Origin: Actinotalea soli
GTDB lineage: Bacteria; Actinomycetota; Actinomycetes; Actinomycetales; Cellulomonadaceae
Reading direction: 5' to 3'
Assembly (NCBI RefSeq): GCF_017565425.1
Contig: NZ_JAGEMK010000001.1
Coordinates: forward strand, 186,001 to 250,000
DNA length: 64,000 bases
Positions 9,015-18,155 of this stretch are shown here, piece by piece. Made by a program: the position numbers and the translations under genes. The notes under the pieces are model-generated. The model did not search any database and had not been told where the DNA came from. It saw nothing but the letters and a program-made list of their open reading frames with translations. The number at the start of each line of letters is the position of its first letter. Within the stretch, counting starts at the first letter, position 1.

Positions 9015-9030
9015 AGGCCCGCTCGGGCCT
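9015..9030. terminator. Terminator-like hairpin after the NTF2-like gene
   Basis: AGGCCC (9015-9020) and GGGCCT (9025-9030) form a perfect six-pair stem with a GCTC loop. It lies in the 171-bp gap between the NTF2-like gene and the SpoIIE-phosphatase gene. No U-tract follows, so termination efficiency is uncertain. Confidence 0.5.
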
Positions 9031-9109
9031 TGGTCTCCACGGGGTCCGCGTCCCACGTCGCTCACACTTTCCGACGTGTGGAGTCCGGGTGCCATGACAT
9101 CCTCGGGAC

Positions 9110-10378
9110 GTGACGACACCCGATGTGAACGTGGCCAAGCTGCTGGTCGCGGCCGAGGACGCATCCCCGGCCGCGGCGGTGCTCACCGCCACGCAGGAGC
9201 TCCGACGGGTGCTCGGCACGGGGGCCGTGTCGTTCCTCATCGCCGATGCAGGTGGCAACGCCCTGATCGACCATCTCGACAACGCCGCGCGGGAGGACCT
9301 CAACTCCACCATCCCCGGTAGGGCGTGGCGCACCCAACGGATCGAGACCGACGCGGAGCACCGGTGCGCCTATGTGCCGGTCACCGTCCGCGGCGACGCC
9401 CTGGGCGTCCTCGTCGTGGACCTGCCGGAGGACAGCAGCTGGGCGAGTGCCGCGGCGCCGTCCGAGGCTGCGGTCCTGGACGAGGAGGTCGCCGTCCAGC
9501 TGCGCGCGATGGCTCACGCCCTCGGGTACGTCGTGATCGCGAACCAGCGGCACACGGACGTCTACCAGACCGCCATGCGGTCGACCCCCTTCGCGCTGAC
9601 GATGGAGATCCAGCGCCGTCTGCTGCCGGCGGCCTTCGTGTGCGAGGGCGGGGCGTTCACCCTGGCTGGCTGGCTCGAGCCCTCGGCGAGCGCCGGTGGG
9701 GACACCTTCGACTACGTCGCCTCGAGCGACCGGCTCACGGCGAGCCTGACCGACGCCGTCGGGCACGACGTCACCGCAGCACTCCTGGCCACCCTGACGG
9801 TCAACGCCCTGCGCAACGCCCGACGCAGCGGCGCGACGCTCGCGGAGCAGGCCCAGGCAGCTCACCAGGCCATGGTCGACCACGCCGAGGCCGGGCAGTT
9901 CGTCACGGGGATCCTGCTCGAGGTCGACCTGACCACGGTCCACGCGTCCCTCGACCACGCCGTGACGACGGAGGACCCCTCCGAGGAGGGCACCACCGTC
10001 CGGCTGATCAACGCCGGTCATCCCGGGGGGCTGCTGCTCCGCGGTGACGAGGTGACCAAGGTCGTACCAGCCCGCAGCCCGGCCCTCGGCATCGGCCCCG
10101 GCGCCTTCGAGCACCAGGACCTGCGCCTGCTGCCGGGGGACCGTCTCCTGCTGATGACCGACGGCATGTTCGAGCGCAGCGCCGCGGCCTTCGACCTTGC
10201 CGGCTTCTTGCGGGATTCCGCCGACAGGCATCCACGCAACGTCGCGCAGGACCTCTCCCGCGCCTTCCTCGAGGCGACCGGCGGGACCATCAAGGACGAC
10301 GCAGCGCTCATGCTCCTCGAGTGGCACGGGGGCACCACGAGCCGGACGACGGTCAGCGGGGCCGACGCGACCCGGTAG
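9110..10378 (+). CDS. GAF-like domain and SpoIIE/PP2C-type serine phosphatase
   Basis: 422 aa. Residues about 10-155 form a GAF-like sensory region. A linker containing MEIQRRLLP, the usual junction before this domain, leads into the SpoIIE phosphatase domain (about 180-410). Metal-binding motifs are visible: [23 protein letters not shown] and [12 protein letters not shown]. Such enzymes dephosphorylate anti-anti-sigma factors or similar partners. No anti-sigma or STAS gene is adjacent, so the target is not evident. GTG 9110 is the first plausible start, with no strong ribosome-binding site; CATCCT six bases upstream may be a weak -10 of a leaderless transcript. Confidence 0.88.
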   Translation: MTTPDVNVAKLLVAAEDASPAAAVLTATQELRRVLGTGAVSFLIADAGGNALIDHLDNAAREDLNSTIPGRAWRTQRIETDAEHRCAYVPVTVRGDALGVLVVDLPEDSSWASAAAPSEAAVLDEEVAVQLRAMAHALGYVVIANQRHTDVYQTAMRSTPFALTMEIQRRLLPAAFVCEGGAFTLAGWLEPSASAGGDTFDYVASSDRLTASLTDAVGHDVTAALLATLTVNALRNARRSGATLAEQAQAAHQAMVDHAEAGQFVTGILLEVDLTTVHASLDHAVTTEDPSEEGTTVRLINAGHPGGLLLRGDEVTKVVPARSPALGIGPGAFEHQDLRLLPGDRLLLMTDGMFERSAAAFDLAGFLRDSADRHPRNVAQDLSRAFLEATGGTIKDDAALMLLEWHGGTTSRTTVSGADATR

Positions 10379-10452
10379 GCGTCGTACGTCCCCTCGTCTC
10401 GTACCGGGCCGGACCGGGTCCGGGGCCCAGCGCCACGGATCCTCCCTCCACC

Positions 10453-10737
10453 GCCCACGTGAGGGACCTCGTCTACGATGGCGCAACCCGGACCCCGTCG
10501 TCCGTCGATGCGCCAGGAGAACCCGTTGCACGCACCACCTGACAGACCCGGGCTCGATGACAGACCCCCGTGGACGAGGCGCTCGCGCGGATGCGCGCGA
10601 CCAACGCGCACCTCGCGGTGATCCGCGCCGACGGGGACGTCCTCGGCGTCGTGACGCTGGCCGATGTGCTCGCGCGCGTGCTGCCCACGGACGACGGCAC
10701 CCTGCGACGGGGCACTTCCCGTCCGACCCTGCCCTGA
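10453..10737 (+). pseudogene. Decayed C-terminal part of a CBS-domain (HlyC/CorC-like) protein
   Basis: One frame encodes HVRDLVYDGATR, then TGA, five residues, a second TGA, and then TPVDEALARMRATNAHLAV and GVVTLADVLARVLP. These are characteristic pieces of the second CBS domain of DUF21/CBS membrane proteins, in the right order. The two in-frame stops (10540 and 10558) each begin the repeated decamer TGACAGACCC 18 bp apart, suggesting a small tandem duplication. The N-terminal membrane domain is absent. A short GTG-started ORF (10570-10737) remains but is unlikely to be functional. Confidence 0.7.
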
Positions 10738-10752
10738 CCAGCGGCACCGTCG

Positions 10753-11028
10753 ATGAGTCACAAGGACCAGCACGGAGCACCTCAGGGCAGGGCAGGGGAG
10801 TGGGCCCTCTCCTCGGGCATCGTGGGCCTCGTCGGGTCGGTGGTGCCCGTCGTCGGAGAGGTCGTCGCCGCGCCGGCGTCCTTGCTCGCCGTCGGCCTCG
10901 GTCTGCTCGGGCTGCGGCAGTACGAGACGCGACGGGCCGACCACGTGGTGCCAGCCGTGGTCGGCACGATCCTCGGCGGGCTCGGACTGGCGCTCACGAT
11001 CATCGTCGTCGTCGCCATGCACGTGTAG
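10753..11028 (+). CDS. Small DUF4190-like membrane protein
   Basis: 91 aa with a hydrophilic N-terminus and two or three hydrophobic helices (residues about 17-52 and 67-90). The pattern, Gly-rich helices with GLGLLGLRQYETRR between them, resembles DUF4190-type small membrane proteins of actinobacteria. No enzymatic motif. It lies between the CBS remnant and the UDP-glucose pyrophosphorylase gene. Function unknown. Confidence 0.75.
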   Translation: MSHKDQHGAPQGRAGEWALSSGIVGLVGSVVPVVGEVVAAPASLLAVGLGLLGLRQYETRRADHVVPAVVGTILGGLGLALTIIVVVAMHV

Positions 11029-11076
11029 CGGCTCCTGCCCTGGCGACATCCCATGACTCACCTTTACGCTCCAACC

Positions 11077-12465
11077 ATGACTGCTGACGGACTGACCCAG
11101 GCCCGGACCAAGATGACCGAGGCGGGGGTCGCCCCGACGGCGATCGACGTCTTCTCCCGCTTCTACGGGCTCCTCGAGTCCGGGGAGACGGGCGTGGTCC
11201 CCGAGACCGACGTCGCCCCGCTGCGCGACGTCCCGCACCTGGCCGACCTCGAGGTGGACGAGCAGGCCGCGCGCGAGGCCCTCGCCGTCACCGCCGTCAT
11301 CAAGCTCAACGGCGGCCTCGGCACCTCGATGGGCATGGACCGGGCGAAGTCGCTGCTGCGGGTGCGGGGGGACCAGACCTTCCTCGACGTCATCGCGCAG
11401 CAGGTGCTCGCCGCCCGTGCCGAGACCGGCGCGCGCCTGCCGCTCGTCCTCATGAACAGCTTCCGCACGCAGGAGGACACCCTCGAAGCGCTGTCCCGCT
11501 ACCCGGACCTCGCGGTCGACGACCTGCCGCTGGACTTCCTGCAGAACCGCGAGCCCAAGCTCCGCACCGCAGACCTCACCCCTGTCGAGTGGCCCGCCGA
11601 CCCGAGCCTCGAGTGGTGCCCGCCCGGCCACGGGGACCTGTACGCGGCCCTCTACGCCTCGGGCACCCTGGGCAGGCTGCTCGACGCGGGCTTCCGCTAC
11701 GCCTCGGTCTCGAACTCGGACAACCTCGGTGCGGCTCCGGACGCCCGCATCGCCGGCTGGTTCGCCGCCTCGGGGGCGCCCTTCGCGTCGGAGGTCGCGC
11801 GCCGTACCCCCGCCGACCGCAAGGGCGGTCACCTGGTCGTCCGCCGCTCCGACGGGCGGATCATCCTGCGCGAGACGGCGCAGACCCTTCCCGAGGACGC
11901 CAGTGCGGCGGCAGACATCGAGACCCACCCGTACTTCAACACCAACAACCTGTGGCTCGACCTGCGTGCCCTGGCCGAGGAGCTCGAGCGCACCGGGGGG
12001 GTCCTCGACCTGCCGCTGATCCGCAACGACAAGACGGTCGACCCCACCGACCCTTCGTCGACCCCCGTGGTGCAGATCGAGTCCGCGATGGGAGCCGCGA
12101 TCGAGGTCTTCGACGGCGCGGCGGTCCTCGAGGTCGACCGGTCCAGGTTCCTGCCGGTCAAGACGACCAACGACCTTCTCGTCCTGCGCTCGGACGTCTA
12201 CCGCAGCACCGAGGAGCACCGCCTCGTCGCCACCGTGGACGCCCCCCTGGTCGACCTGGACCCGAAGCACTACAAGACGATCGCGGCCTTCGACGCTCGC
12301 CTGCCGAGCACCCCGTCCCTCGCCCGGGCCTCGGCGCTGACCGTGCGCGGGGACTGGACCTTCGGCCGGGACGTCGTCGTGGTCGGGCAGGCCGAACTCA
12401 CCGACGCGGGATCGTCGGCCCAGGTGCCCGACGGTGCGACCGTCACGGCCGACGGCGTCGCCTGA
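11077..12465 (+). CDS. UTP--glucose-1-phosphate uridylyltransferase (UDPGP family)
   Basis: Makes UDP-glucose from UTP and glucose-1-phosphate in the cytoplasm for polysaccharide and glycolipid synthesis. The 462 aa protein belongs to the eukaryote-like UDPGP family rather than GalU, shown by VIKLNGGLGTSMGMDRAKSLL (nucleotide loop) near residue 75, NSDNLG, and HPYFNTNNLW. ATG 11077 is preferred over ATG 11053 because TACGCT (11065-11070) sits exactly 6 nt before it, the leaderless arrangement recurring in this window, and no ribosome-binding site is present for either start. Confidence 0.93.
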   Translation: MTADGLTQARTKMTEAGVAPTAIDVFSRFYGLLESGETGVVPETDVAPLRDVPHLADLEVDEQAAREALAVTAVIKLNGGLGTSMGMDRAKSLLRVRGDQTFLDVIAQQVLAARAETGARLPLVLMNSFRTQEDTLEALSRYPDLAVDDLPLDFLQNREPKLRTADLTPVEWPADPSLEWCPPGHGDLYAALYASGTLGRLLDAGFRYASVSNSDNLGAAPDARIAGWFAASGAPFASEVARRTPADRKGGHLVVRRSDGRIILRETAQTLPEDASAAADIETHPYFNTNNLWLDLRALAEELERTGGVLDLPLIRNDKTVDPTDPSSTPVVQIESAMGAAIEVFDGAAVLEVDRSRFLPVKTTNDLLVLRSDVYRSTEEHRLVATVDAPLVDLDPKHYKTIAAFDARLPSTPSLARASALTVRGDWTFGRDVVVVGQAELTDAGSSAQVPDGATVTADGVA

Positions 12466-12533
12466 CGTGGCCGACGCGCGCCCCCGGGTGCCCTCTGGTT
12501 GACTGCTGAGGACATCGGGCGAGGGGGCCTGCG

Positions 12534-13883
12534 ATGACGGGACACGGACCGGCGAGCACGTCGGAGGACGACGGGGGTACGACCGAGCCCGAGACCGGCG
12601 GGCGTCGGCCCTTCCTGCACCCCGGGATGCGGTTGCCGTTCATCTCGGTGGTGGCGTGCTTCGCCGCGTGGGGCACCGCCGCCAACATGACCGATCCGCT
12701 GGTCAGCGTGTTCCGCACCGTGTTCTCGATGGACACCCTGCAGTCGACCCTGGTCCAGTCGGCGTACTACGGCGCGTACTTCTTGCTCGCCATCCCGGCG
12801 GCCTTCATCAACCACCGCTTCACCTACAAGTTCGGGGTGCTGCTCGGTCTGGGGCTCGCCGCCGTGGGCGGGCTCCTGTTCATCCCGGCCGCGAACGTCA
12901 TGGTCTACGGGGTCTTCCTCGCGGCCCTGTTCACGCTCGCCGCGGGGCTGTCCATCCTCGAGACCTCGGCCAACCCGTACGTGATGTCGATGGGCCCGGT
13001 CGAGAACGCGACGCGGCGCCTGAACTTCGCGCAGGCCTTCAACCCGGTCGGGACCAACCTCGGCGTCCTCCTCGCGGCGACGCTCATCCTTCCTCAGCTC
13101 AGCAGCGCAACTGCCGAGGAGCGGGCGGCGCTCTCCGCGGCAGAGCTGCGGGCGGTCCGCAGCGACGAGCTGACGGCCGTCATGACCCCCTACGTAGGCC
13201 TGGCCGTGGTGCTCGTCCTGATCTGGGTGGCCATCGCCGTCGTGAGGGTCCCGGACCAGCCCGTCGGTCAGACCTACGTGGTCGACCCGCGCGGCTCAGG
13301 CTCACGCATCTCGCGCTTGATCAAGAACAGGCACTACAGCTTCGGCGTCGTCGCCCAGTACTTCAACGTCGCCGCCCAGACGTGCATCTGGACCTTCACC
13401 CTGCCGTACGTCGCGCAGGCGGTGGACGCCACGCCGAGCGAGCAAGGAGCCTGGCTCCAGGCGAGCCTCCTCGTCTTCCTCGTCTTCCGCTTCGTGATGG
13501 TCGGGCTGATGGGTCGGATCGACAGTCGCGTGCTCATGCTGGTGATGTGCTGCCTCGGTGTCGTCCTGTGCCTGGTGGCCGTCACGGCGCCGACCCTGGT
13601 CGGCGCGGTCGCCGTCGTGTCGCTGTCCGCCTGCCTGTCGCTGCTCTTCCCGACCATCTACGGCATCGCCCTCCAGGGCCTGGGGGAGGACACCAAGTTC
13701 GGCGCCGCCGGTCTCGTGATGGCCATCGTCGGGGGAGCGACCGTACCTTTGCTCCAGGGGGCGTTGATCGACGCGACGAGCGCCGCGTTCTCCTACGTGG
13801 TGCCGGCCGTGTGCTTCGGCGTCGTCATCGGCTACGCCGTGTACGCGCTGCGCAGCTCGCGCGGTGCCGACCAGCCGGCCTGA
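12534..13883 (+). CDS. Sugar MFS transporter, FucP-like
   Basis: 449 aa with 12 predicted membrane helices. After a hydrophilic N-terminus, LPFISVVACFAAWGTAANMTDPLVSVFR, ETSANPYVMSMG and LNFAQAFNPVGT match the L-fucose/glucose-galactose proton symporter family (FucP/GluP). The start ATG follows GAGGGGG. The sugar is not deducible from sequence. UDP-glucose pyrophosphorylase upstream and the unknown gene downstream (54 bp gap) may be linked to the same sugar use, but no catabolic enzyme is adjacent. Confidence 0.9.
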   Translation: MTGHGPASTSEDDGGTTEPETGGRRPFLHPGMRLPFISVVACFAAWGTAANMTDPLVSVFRTVFSMDTLQSTLVQSAYYGAYFLLAIPAAFINHRFTYKFGVLLGLGLAAVGGLLFIPAANVMVYGVFLAALFTLAAGLSILETSANPYVMSMGPVENATRRLNFAQAFNPVGTNLGVLLAATLILPQLSSATAEERAALSAAELRAVRSDELTAVMTPYVGLAVVLVLIWVAIAVVRVPDQPVGQTYVVDPRGSGSRISRLIKNRHYSFGVVAQYFNVAAQTCIWTFTLPYVAQAVDATPSEQGAWLQASLLVFLVFRFVMVGLMGRIDSRVLMLVMCCLGVVLCLVAVTAPTLVGAVAVVSLSACLSLLFPTIYGIALQGLGEDTKFGAAGLVMAIVGGATVPLLQGALIDATSAAFSYVVPAVCFGVVIGYAVYALRSSRGADQPA

Positions 13884-13937
13884 CGAGCACGGCCCGCAGG
13901 ACGCCGGACGACGCCCATCGAGGAAGGAGCACGGCGC

Positions 13938-14789
13938 ATGGTGTACACGCTCTCGAGCCCCACCGTCCTGGCGAGCGACGCCGCCTGCCAGCCGCGCGCG
14001 GTCGAGCTGCTCGACACCCTGAGCGGCGTCTTCCGCCTGACCGATCGCGGGGTCACCCACCTCGGTCTGCACGCTCTCGACCTCGACGCGCCGACTGTCG
14101 CCACCGCGTGGGAGAGCGTGGTGGCGGCCGACGCCGCTGGGCTTTCGACCGTCGACGAGCTGACCCGGGTCGCGAGCGACGGGCCCGAGCACGGCGTGAC
14201 CCTGGCCCTGAGCCGGCTCGGCACCGTCGCGGACGTGGTGCGTCTCGTGGTGACCGAGGCGCACCCCTGGCCGGACCCGGCGACCGTCGACGTGCCGGGG
14301 TGCGGGAGATTGCCTGCCTCGGCTGCTGCGGCGGCCGGTGCGGTCGCGCAGGAGTGGGTCGGCCCTGCGGCGCCGGCACGGGCTGCTCAGACCCTGGCCG
14401 GACCGTGGCGGCACATGCACGGGCATGCGGGGGTGGTCGTGGAGACGACCGGGGCGCACGGACCGCGGGGGGCGGGCGTCCAGCAGCTCTGCGAGTCGAT
14501 CCGGCGCCGAGCACTGACGCTCGACGACCTGGCATCCGTCGAGTGGGAGACCGGTGAGTGGTCGGGGGCCATGCACGTGGCCGCGTGGGCCGCGCACACC
14601 GCGGACCTGCTCCGGGAGCAGATGGTGGCGGTCCTCGACGTCACCGCCGAGGTGGTCCGGAGCGCCCCCGGTGCTGCGCCCCACCAGCTGCGCCACGGCC
14701 TCCTCGCGGCCCAGGCGCTCGCCGTCGCCGCCGTGGTCGACGACCTGGTCGACCCACTCGCCGCGGGGGTCCTGCGCCGCGCGGCCTGA
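13938..14789 (+). CDS. Hypothetical protein, 283 aa, downstream of the sugar transporter
   Basis: Soluble-looking protein with no signal peptide or membrane segment. It is Ala/Val-rich and predicted mostly helical in its second half. A His-rich segment (GPWRHMHGHAGVVVETTGAHGPRG begins at about residue 154) could bind metal, but no known motif fits. A strong ribosome-binding site, GAGGAAGGAG, precedes the ATG. It lies 54 bp after the FucP-like transporter in the same direction and so is probably co-transcribed. I do not recognise the family. Confidence 0.75.
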   Translation: MVYTLSSPTVLASDAACQPRAVELLDTLSGVFRLTDRGVTHLGLHALDLDAPTVATAWESVVAADAAGLSTVDELTRVASDGPEHGVTLALSRLGTVADVVRLVVTEAHPWPDPATVDVPGCGRLPASAAAAAGAVAQEWVGPAAPARAAQTLAGPWRHMHGHAGVVVETTGAHGPRGAGVQQLCESIRRRALTLDDLASVEWETGEWSGAMHVAAWAAHTADLLREQMVAVLDVTAEVVRSAPGAAPHQLRHGLLAAQALAVAAVVDDLVDPLAAGVLRRAA

Positions 14790-14803
14790 CCGCCGCACGG
14801 GTC

Positions 14804-16105
14804 TCAGGGGCGGGCTGCTCGTCGGCCGACGCCGCGCAGCAGCGCGCCGACGACCAGGACCACGGCTCCGGCCACGACCGAGCCCAGCGGGAGGGTCAGG
14901 GTGAGGGTCGCGCACCCCAGGGCCCCGACCACCTGCAGCACCCTGGGGGACCGGCGGAAGGAGGTGCCTTGGCGCGCGGCCGCGAGGTTGGCCACGAGGT
15001 AGTACACCAGCACCCCGAACGAGGAGAAGCCGATGGCGCCACGGAGGTCCACGGTGAGCACCAGGGCGCAGACGAGCCCGGCCAGGACCAGCTCGGCCCG
15101 GTGCGGTACGCGGTAGCGCGGGTGCACCGCGGCCAGCCATCGAGGCAGGTCCGCCTCGCGGGCCATCGCCAGGGTGGTGCGTCCGATGCCCGTCATGAGT
15201 GCGAGCAGAGCCCCCAGGGCAGCCGCCGCGCCTCCCACGCGCACCACGGGCGACGCCCAGGCGTAGGTGCCCTGCTCGACGGCGGCGGCCACCGGGTCGG
15301 CCTGCTGGGCGAGCCCGTCGCTGCCGAGGACGACCAGGAGGGTCACCGCGACCACGGCGTAGACCGCCACCGCGACACCTAGGGCCAGCCGGATGGCACG
15401 GGGGATGGTGCGGCCCGGGTCGCGGACCTCCTCGCCCAGCGTCGCGATGCGGGCGTACCCCGCGAAGGCGAAGAAGAGCAGCCCAGCCGCCTGGAGCACC
15501 CCGTACGTCCCCGGTGCCTCGTCGCCGAGTGCCAGGTTCGACCACGCGGGGGTGGTGCCGGCGAGGCTCGTGACCACGGCGACGGTGAGCGCCAGGAGCA
15601 CGACGGCCACGATGATCCTGGTGAGTCGTGCGGTTCGGGTCACCCCTCGGTAGCTCGTCGCCGCGAGGACGAGCACCGCGAGGACGGCCACGGCTCGTTC
15701 CCAGCCGGGTGGCGCGACGTACGCGCCGAACGCGAGCGCCATCGCGGCGCAGCTCGCCGTCTTGCCGATCACGAAGCCCCAGCCGGCGACGAACCCCCAC
15801 CACGGGCCCAGCTGCTCGCGCCCGTAGACGTACGTGCCTCCGGACGTGGGGTACTGGGCCGCGAGCTGCGCGGAGGCGGTCGCGTTGGCGTAGGCGACCA
15901 GTGCGGCGACGGCGAGCCCGAGGAGCAGCCAGGAGCCAGCAGCCTGCGCCGCCGGGGCGAAGGCCACGAAGACCCCTGCGCCGATCATCGAGCCCAGCCC
16001 GATCACGACGGCGTCGAGGGTGCCGAGCCTGCGCACCAGTCCGGGCCCGTCGTCCTGCGGGACAGGTGGCGGTCCGGTCGGGGATCCGGTGGACGATGAC
16101 GTCAC
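14804..16105 (-). CDS. APC-family amino acid permease
   Basis: 433 aa with about 12 membrane helices. The first helix carries AVVIGLGSMIGAGVFVAFAPA, the APC-superfamily signature, followed by YPTSGGTYVYGREQLG and GFVIGKTASCAAMALAFG. It probably takes up an amino acid or polyamine by proton coupling; the substrate is unknown. GTG 16105 is used, but an internal GTG near 16038 (VRRLGTLDAV) is also plausible because the divergent SEC-C gene would otherwise start only about 20 bp away, leaving the promoters inside the neighbouring genes. Confidence 0.88.
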   Translation of the reverse strand: MTSSSTGSPTGPPPVPQDDGPGLVRRLGTLDAVVIGLGSMIGAGVFVAFAPAAQAAGSWLLLGLAVAALVAYANATASAQLAAQYPTSGGTYVYGREQLGPWWGFVAGWGFVIGKTASCAAMALAFGAYVAPPGWERAVAVLAVLVLAATSYRGVTRTARLTRIIVAVVLLALTVAVVTSLAGTTPAWSNLALGDEAPGTYGVLQAAGLLFFAFAGYARIATLGEEVRDPGRTIPRAIRLALGVAVAVYAVVAVTLLVVLGSDGLAQQADPVAAAVEQGTYAWASPVVRVGGAAAALGALLALMTGIGRTTLAMAREADLPRWLAAVHPRYRVPHRAELVLAGLVCALVLTVDLRGAIGFSSFGVLVYYLVANLAAARQGTSFRRSPRVLQVVGALGCATLTLTLPLGSVVAGAVVLVVGALLRGVGRRAARP

Positions 16106-16124
16106 GGCGTCGATACTGGTGGAT

Positions 16125-16505
16125 GTGGAGACCGCGCGCTGCCCCTGCCTGAGTGGTGAGACCTACGGGGAGTGCTGCGGTCCGCTGCACCGTCAGGCCG
16201 TGACGGCGCCGACCGCGGTGCAGCTCATGCGGTCCCGCTACTCCGCCTTCGCCCTCGGCGACGCCGAGCACCTGGCACGCACGTGGCACTCCTCGACACG
16301 ACCGCCCGTGGTCGATGTCGACCCCGAGGTGCGGTGGACGAGGCTCGACGTGCTGCACACCGAGGGGGGTGGTCCCTTCGACCAGACCGGCACGGTCGAG
16401 TTCCGCGCCCACCACCGCGGTGCTGCGGGGGCCGGCAGCCAGCACGAGGTGAGTCGGTTCGTCCGTGAGGACGGGTGCTGGGTCTACCTCGACGCGGACG
16501 GCTGA
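16125..16505 (+). CDS. YchJ-like (UPF0225) SEC-C zinc-motif protein
   Basis: 126 aa. The N-terminal SEC-C-type zinc motif CPCLSGETYGECCGPLH is followed by AVQLMRSRYSAFALGDAEHLARTWH and the NTF2-like core of the UPF0225 (YchJ) family, ending VREDGCWVYLDADG. The biochemical role is unknown. GTG 16119 and GTG 16125 are both in frame; I took 16125, nearest the zinc motif. It is divergent from the permease with almost no intergenic space. Confidence 0.87.
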   Translation: METARCPCLSGETYGECCGPLHRQAVTAPTAVQLMRSRYSAFALGDAEHLARTWHSSTRPPVVDVDPEVRWTRLDVLHTEGGGPFDQTGTVEFRAHHRGAAGAGSQHEVSRFVREDGCWVYLDADG

Positions 16506-16588
16506 CGCCGCGCGGGCGTCGACCGGGCCTGACATGCTCCGAGGACGGGCGCGCCGACGACGCGCCGCTCAGGAGAGGTGGGACGTCG

Positions 16589-17107
16589 ATGTGGTGGGAC
16601 TCGTGGTCGGACCTCGCGCGGGTGGTCCTCGTGGGGACCTCGGCCTACGCGGCGCTCGTGCTGCTCCTGCGGGTCTCGGGCAAACGCACCCTTGCCAAGC
16701 TCAGCGCCTTCGACCTGGTCGTGACCGTGGCCCTCGGCTCGACCCTCGCGACGATCCTGCTCAGCGCGGACGTCTCCTGGGCCGAGGGCGTGGTGGCTCT
16801 CGCGCTGCTCGCAGGGCTCCAGCTCGCGGTCTCGTGGGCCACGACGTGGCTGCCCGGAGGTCGGTCGGTGGTGACGGCCCGACCGAGTCTCGTGCTGCGC
16901 GACGGCGTCCCCGACACGACCGCGATGAGACGCCAGCGCCTGACCCTCGACGAGGTGCGCCAGGCGGTGCGCGCCACCGGGGCGGGTGGGTTCGACCAGG
17001 TCGCGGCTGTGGTGCTCGAGAGCGACGGGACGTTGAGCGTGGTCACCCGTGACCAGGTCGGCGACGGCTACGCCCTGAGCGGGGTGCCCGGCTGGGACGC
17101 TCGCTGA
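16589..17107 (+). CDS. DUF421 (YetF-like) membrane protein
   Basis: 172 aa. Three N-terminal hydrophobic helices (residues about 10-80) contain the family hallmark RVSGKRTLAKLSAFDLVVTVALGS. A small cytoplasmic DUF421 domain (about 85-165) follows with RPSLVLRDGVPD and LTLDEVRQAVR. The AGGAG at 16571 is 13 nt upstream of the ATG. Members are inner-membrane proteins of unknown biochemical role, some linked to spore or stress physiology in Firmicutes. Confidence 0.87.
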   Translation: MWWDSWSDLARVVLVGTSAYAALVLLLRVSGKRTLAKLSAFDLVVTVALGSTLATILLSADVSWAEGVVALALLAGLQLAVSWATTWLPGGRSVVTARPSLVLRDGVPDTTAMRRQRLTLDEVRQAVRATGAGGFDQVAAVVLESDGTLSVVTRDQVGDGYALSGVPGWDAR

Positions 17108-17189
17108 CGGACCGGTGGCACCGGGGCGTGGAGCTGTCCTGCCCGTCGATCCGCGCCGCGTGTCGGTGCTCGGGTGCAGACTGCTCTGC

Positions 17190-18155
17190 ATGGCGACGAT
17201 CGCGGCCCACGGGCTCGTCAAGAAGTACGGAGAGCTGCACGCCCTGGACGGTCTCGACCTCGAGGTCGAGGCGGGCACCGTGCTCGGGCTGCTCGGCCCG
17301 AACGGTGCAGGCAAGACGACGGCCGTCCGTGTGCTGACGACCCTCCTGGTGCCTGATGAGGGCGAGGCGACGGTGCTGGGCCTCGACGTGGTGCGGGAGG
17401 CCAAGCAGCTGCGCCGCCGGATCGGTGTCTCGGGCCAGTACGCCGCGGTGGACGAGAACCTGACGGGCCTGGAGAACCTCGACATGGTCGGTCGGCTCTA
17501 CCACCTCGGGGCGAGGCGGGCCAAGGAACGTGCCTGGGAGCTGCTCGAGCGCTTCGACCTGACCGAGGCGGCTCGGCGCCCCGTGAGCGGATACTCGGGC
17601 GGCATGCGTCGGCGGCTCGACCTCGCCGGCGCCCTGGTCGCCGAGCCGGAGGTGCTCTTCCTCGACGAGCCGACGACGGGTCTGGACCCGCGCAGCCGGC
17701 TCGGCATGTGGGACGTGATCGGCGAGCTCGTCGCCTCGGGGACGACCCTGCTGCTCACCACCCAGTACCTCGAGGAGGCCGACCGTCTCGCGGACCGGAT
17801 CGCGGTCATCGACCGTGGCCGGGTGATCGCTGAGGGGACCTCCGACCAGCTGAAGGCCCAGGTCGGTGGCGAGCGCCTCGAGGTGACGGTCGGCACCTCG
17901 TCGGAGATCGGCGCGGCCCGGGAGGCTCTCAGACCGCTCTGCGAGGGGGAGGTCGCCGTGGACGAGCACACCCGGACACTGACCGGGCCGGTGCGTGGGG
18001 GCACAGGTGCCCTGGTCGAGGCGCTCCGGGTCCTCGGAGCCGCACAGGTCGAGGTGCTGGACGTCGGCCTGCGCCGTCCGACCCTCGACGACGTGTTCCT
18101 GCGCCTGACCGGGCACGAGGCGGAGGCGTCGACGACCGCTGAGGAGCAGTCATGA
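17190..18155 (+). CDS. ABC transporter ATP-binding protein, DrrA family
   Basis: 321 aa. Walker A is GPNGAGKTT near residue 37, followed by the Q-loop, signature YSGGMRRRLDLA, Walker B VLFLDEPTTGLDP and the H-switch region LTTQYLEEADRL. The C-terminal domain of about 90 residues is the DUF4162 type found in DrrA-like daunorubicin-resistance ATPases. ATG 17190 is preceded by CAGACT at 7 nt, so the transcript may be leaderless. It overlaps the permease gene by ATGA. Together they form an exporter for a drug or lipid; the substrate is unknown. Confidence 0.92.
   Translation: MATIAAHGLVKKYGELHALDGLDLEVEAGTVLGLLGPNGAGKTTAVRVLTTLLVPDEGEATVLGLDVVREAKQLRRRIGVSGQYAAVDENLTGLENLDMVGRLYHLGARRAKERAWELLERFDLTEAARRPVSGYSGGMRRRLDLAGALVAEPEVLFLDEPTTGLDPRSRLGMWDVIGELVASGTTLLLTTQYLEEADRLADRIAVIDRGRVIAEGTSDQLKAQVGGERLEVTVGTSSEIGAAREALRPLCEGEVAVDEHTRTLTGPVRGGTGALVEALRVLGAAQVEVLDVGLRRPTLDDVFLRLTGHEAEASTTAEEQS

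Noticed and set aside
13302-16535. Minus-strand open frame of over 1000 codons
   Set aside because: High-GC shadow of the sugar transporter, hypothetical and permease genes; no family motif, and the true permease (14804-16105) is in another frame.
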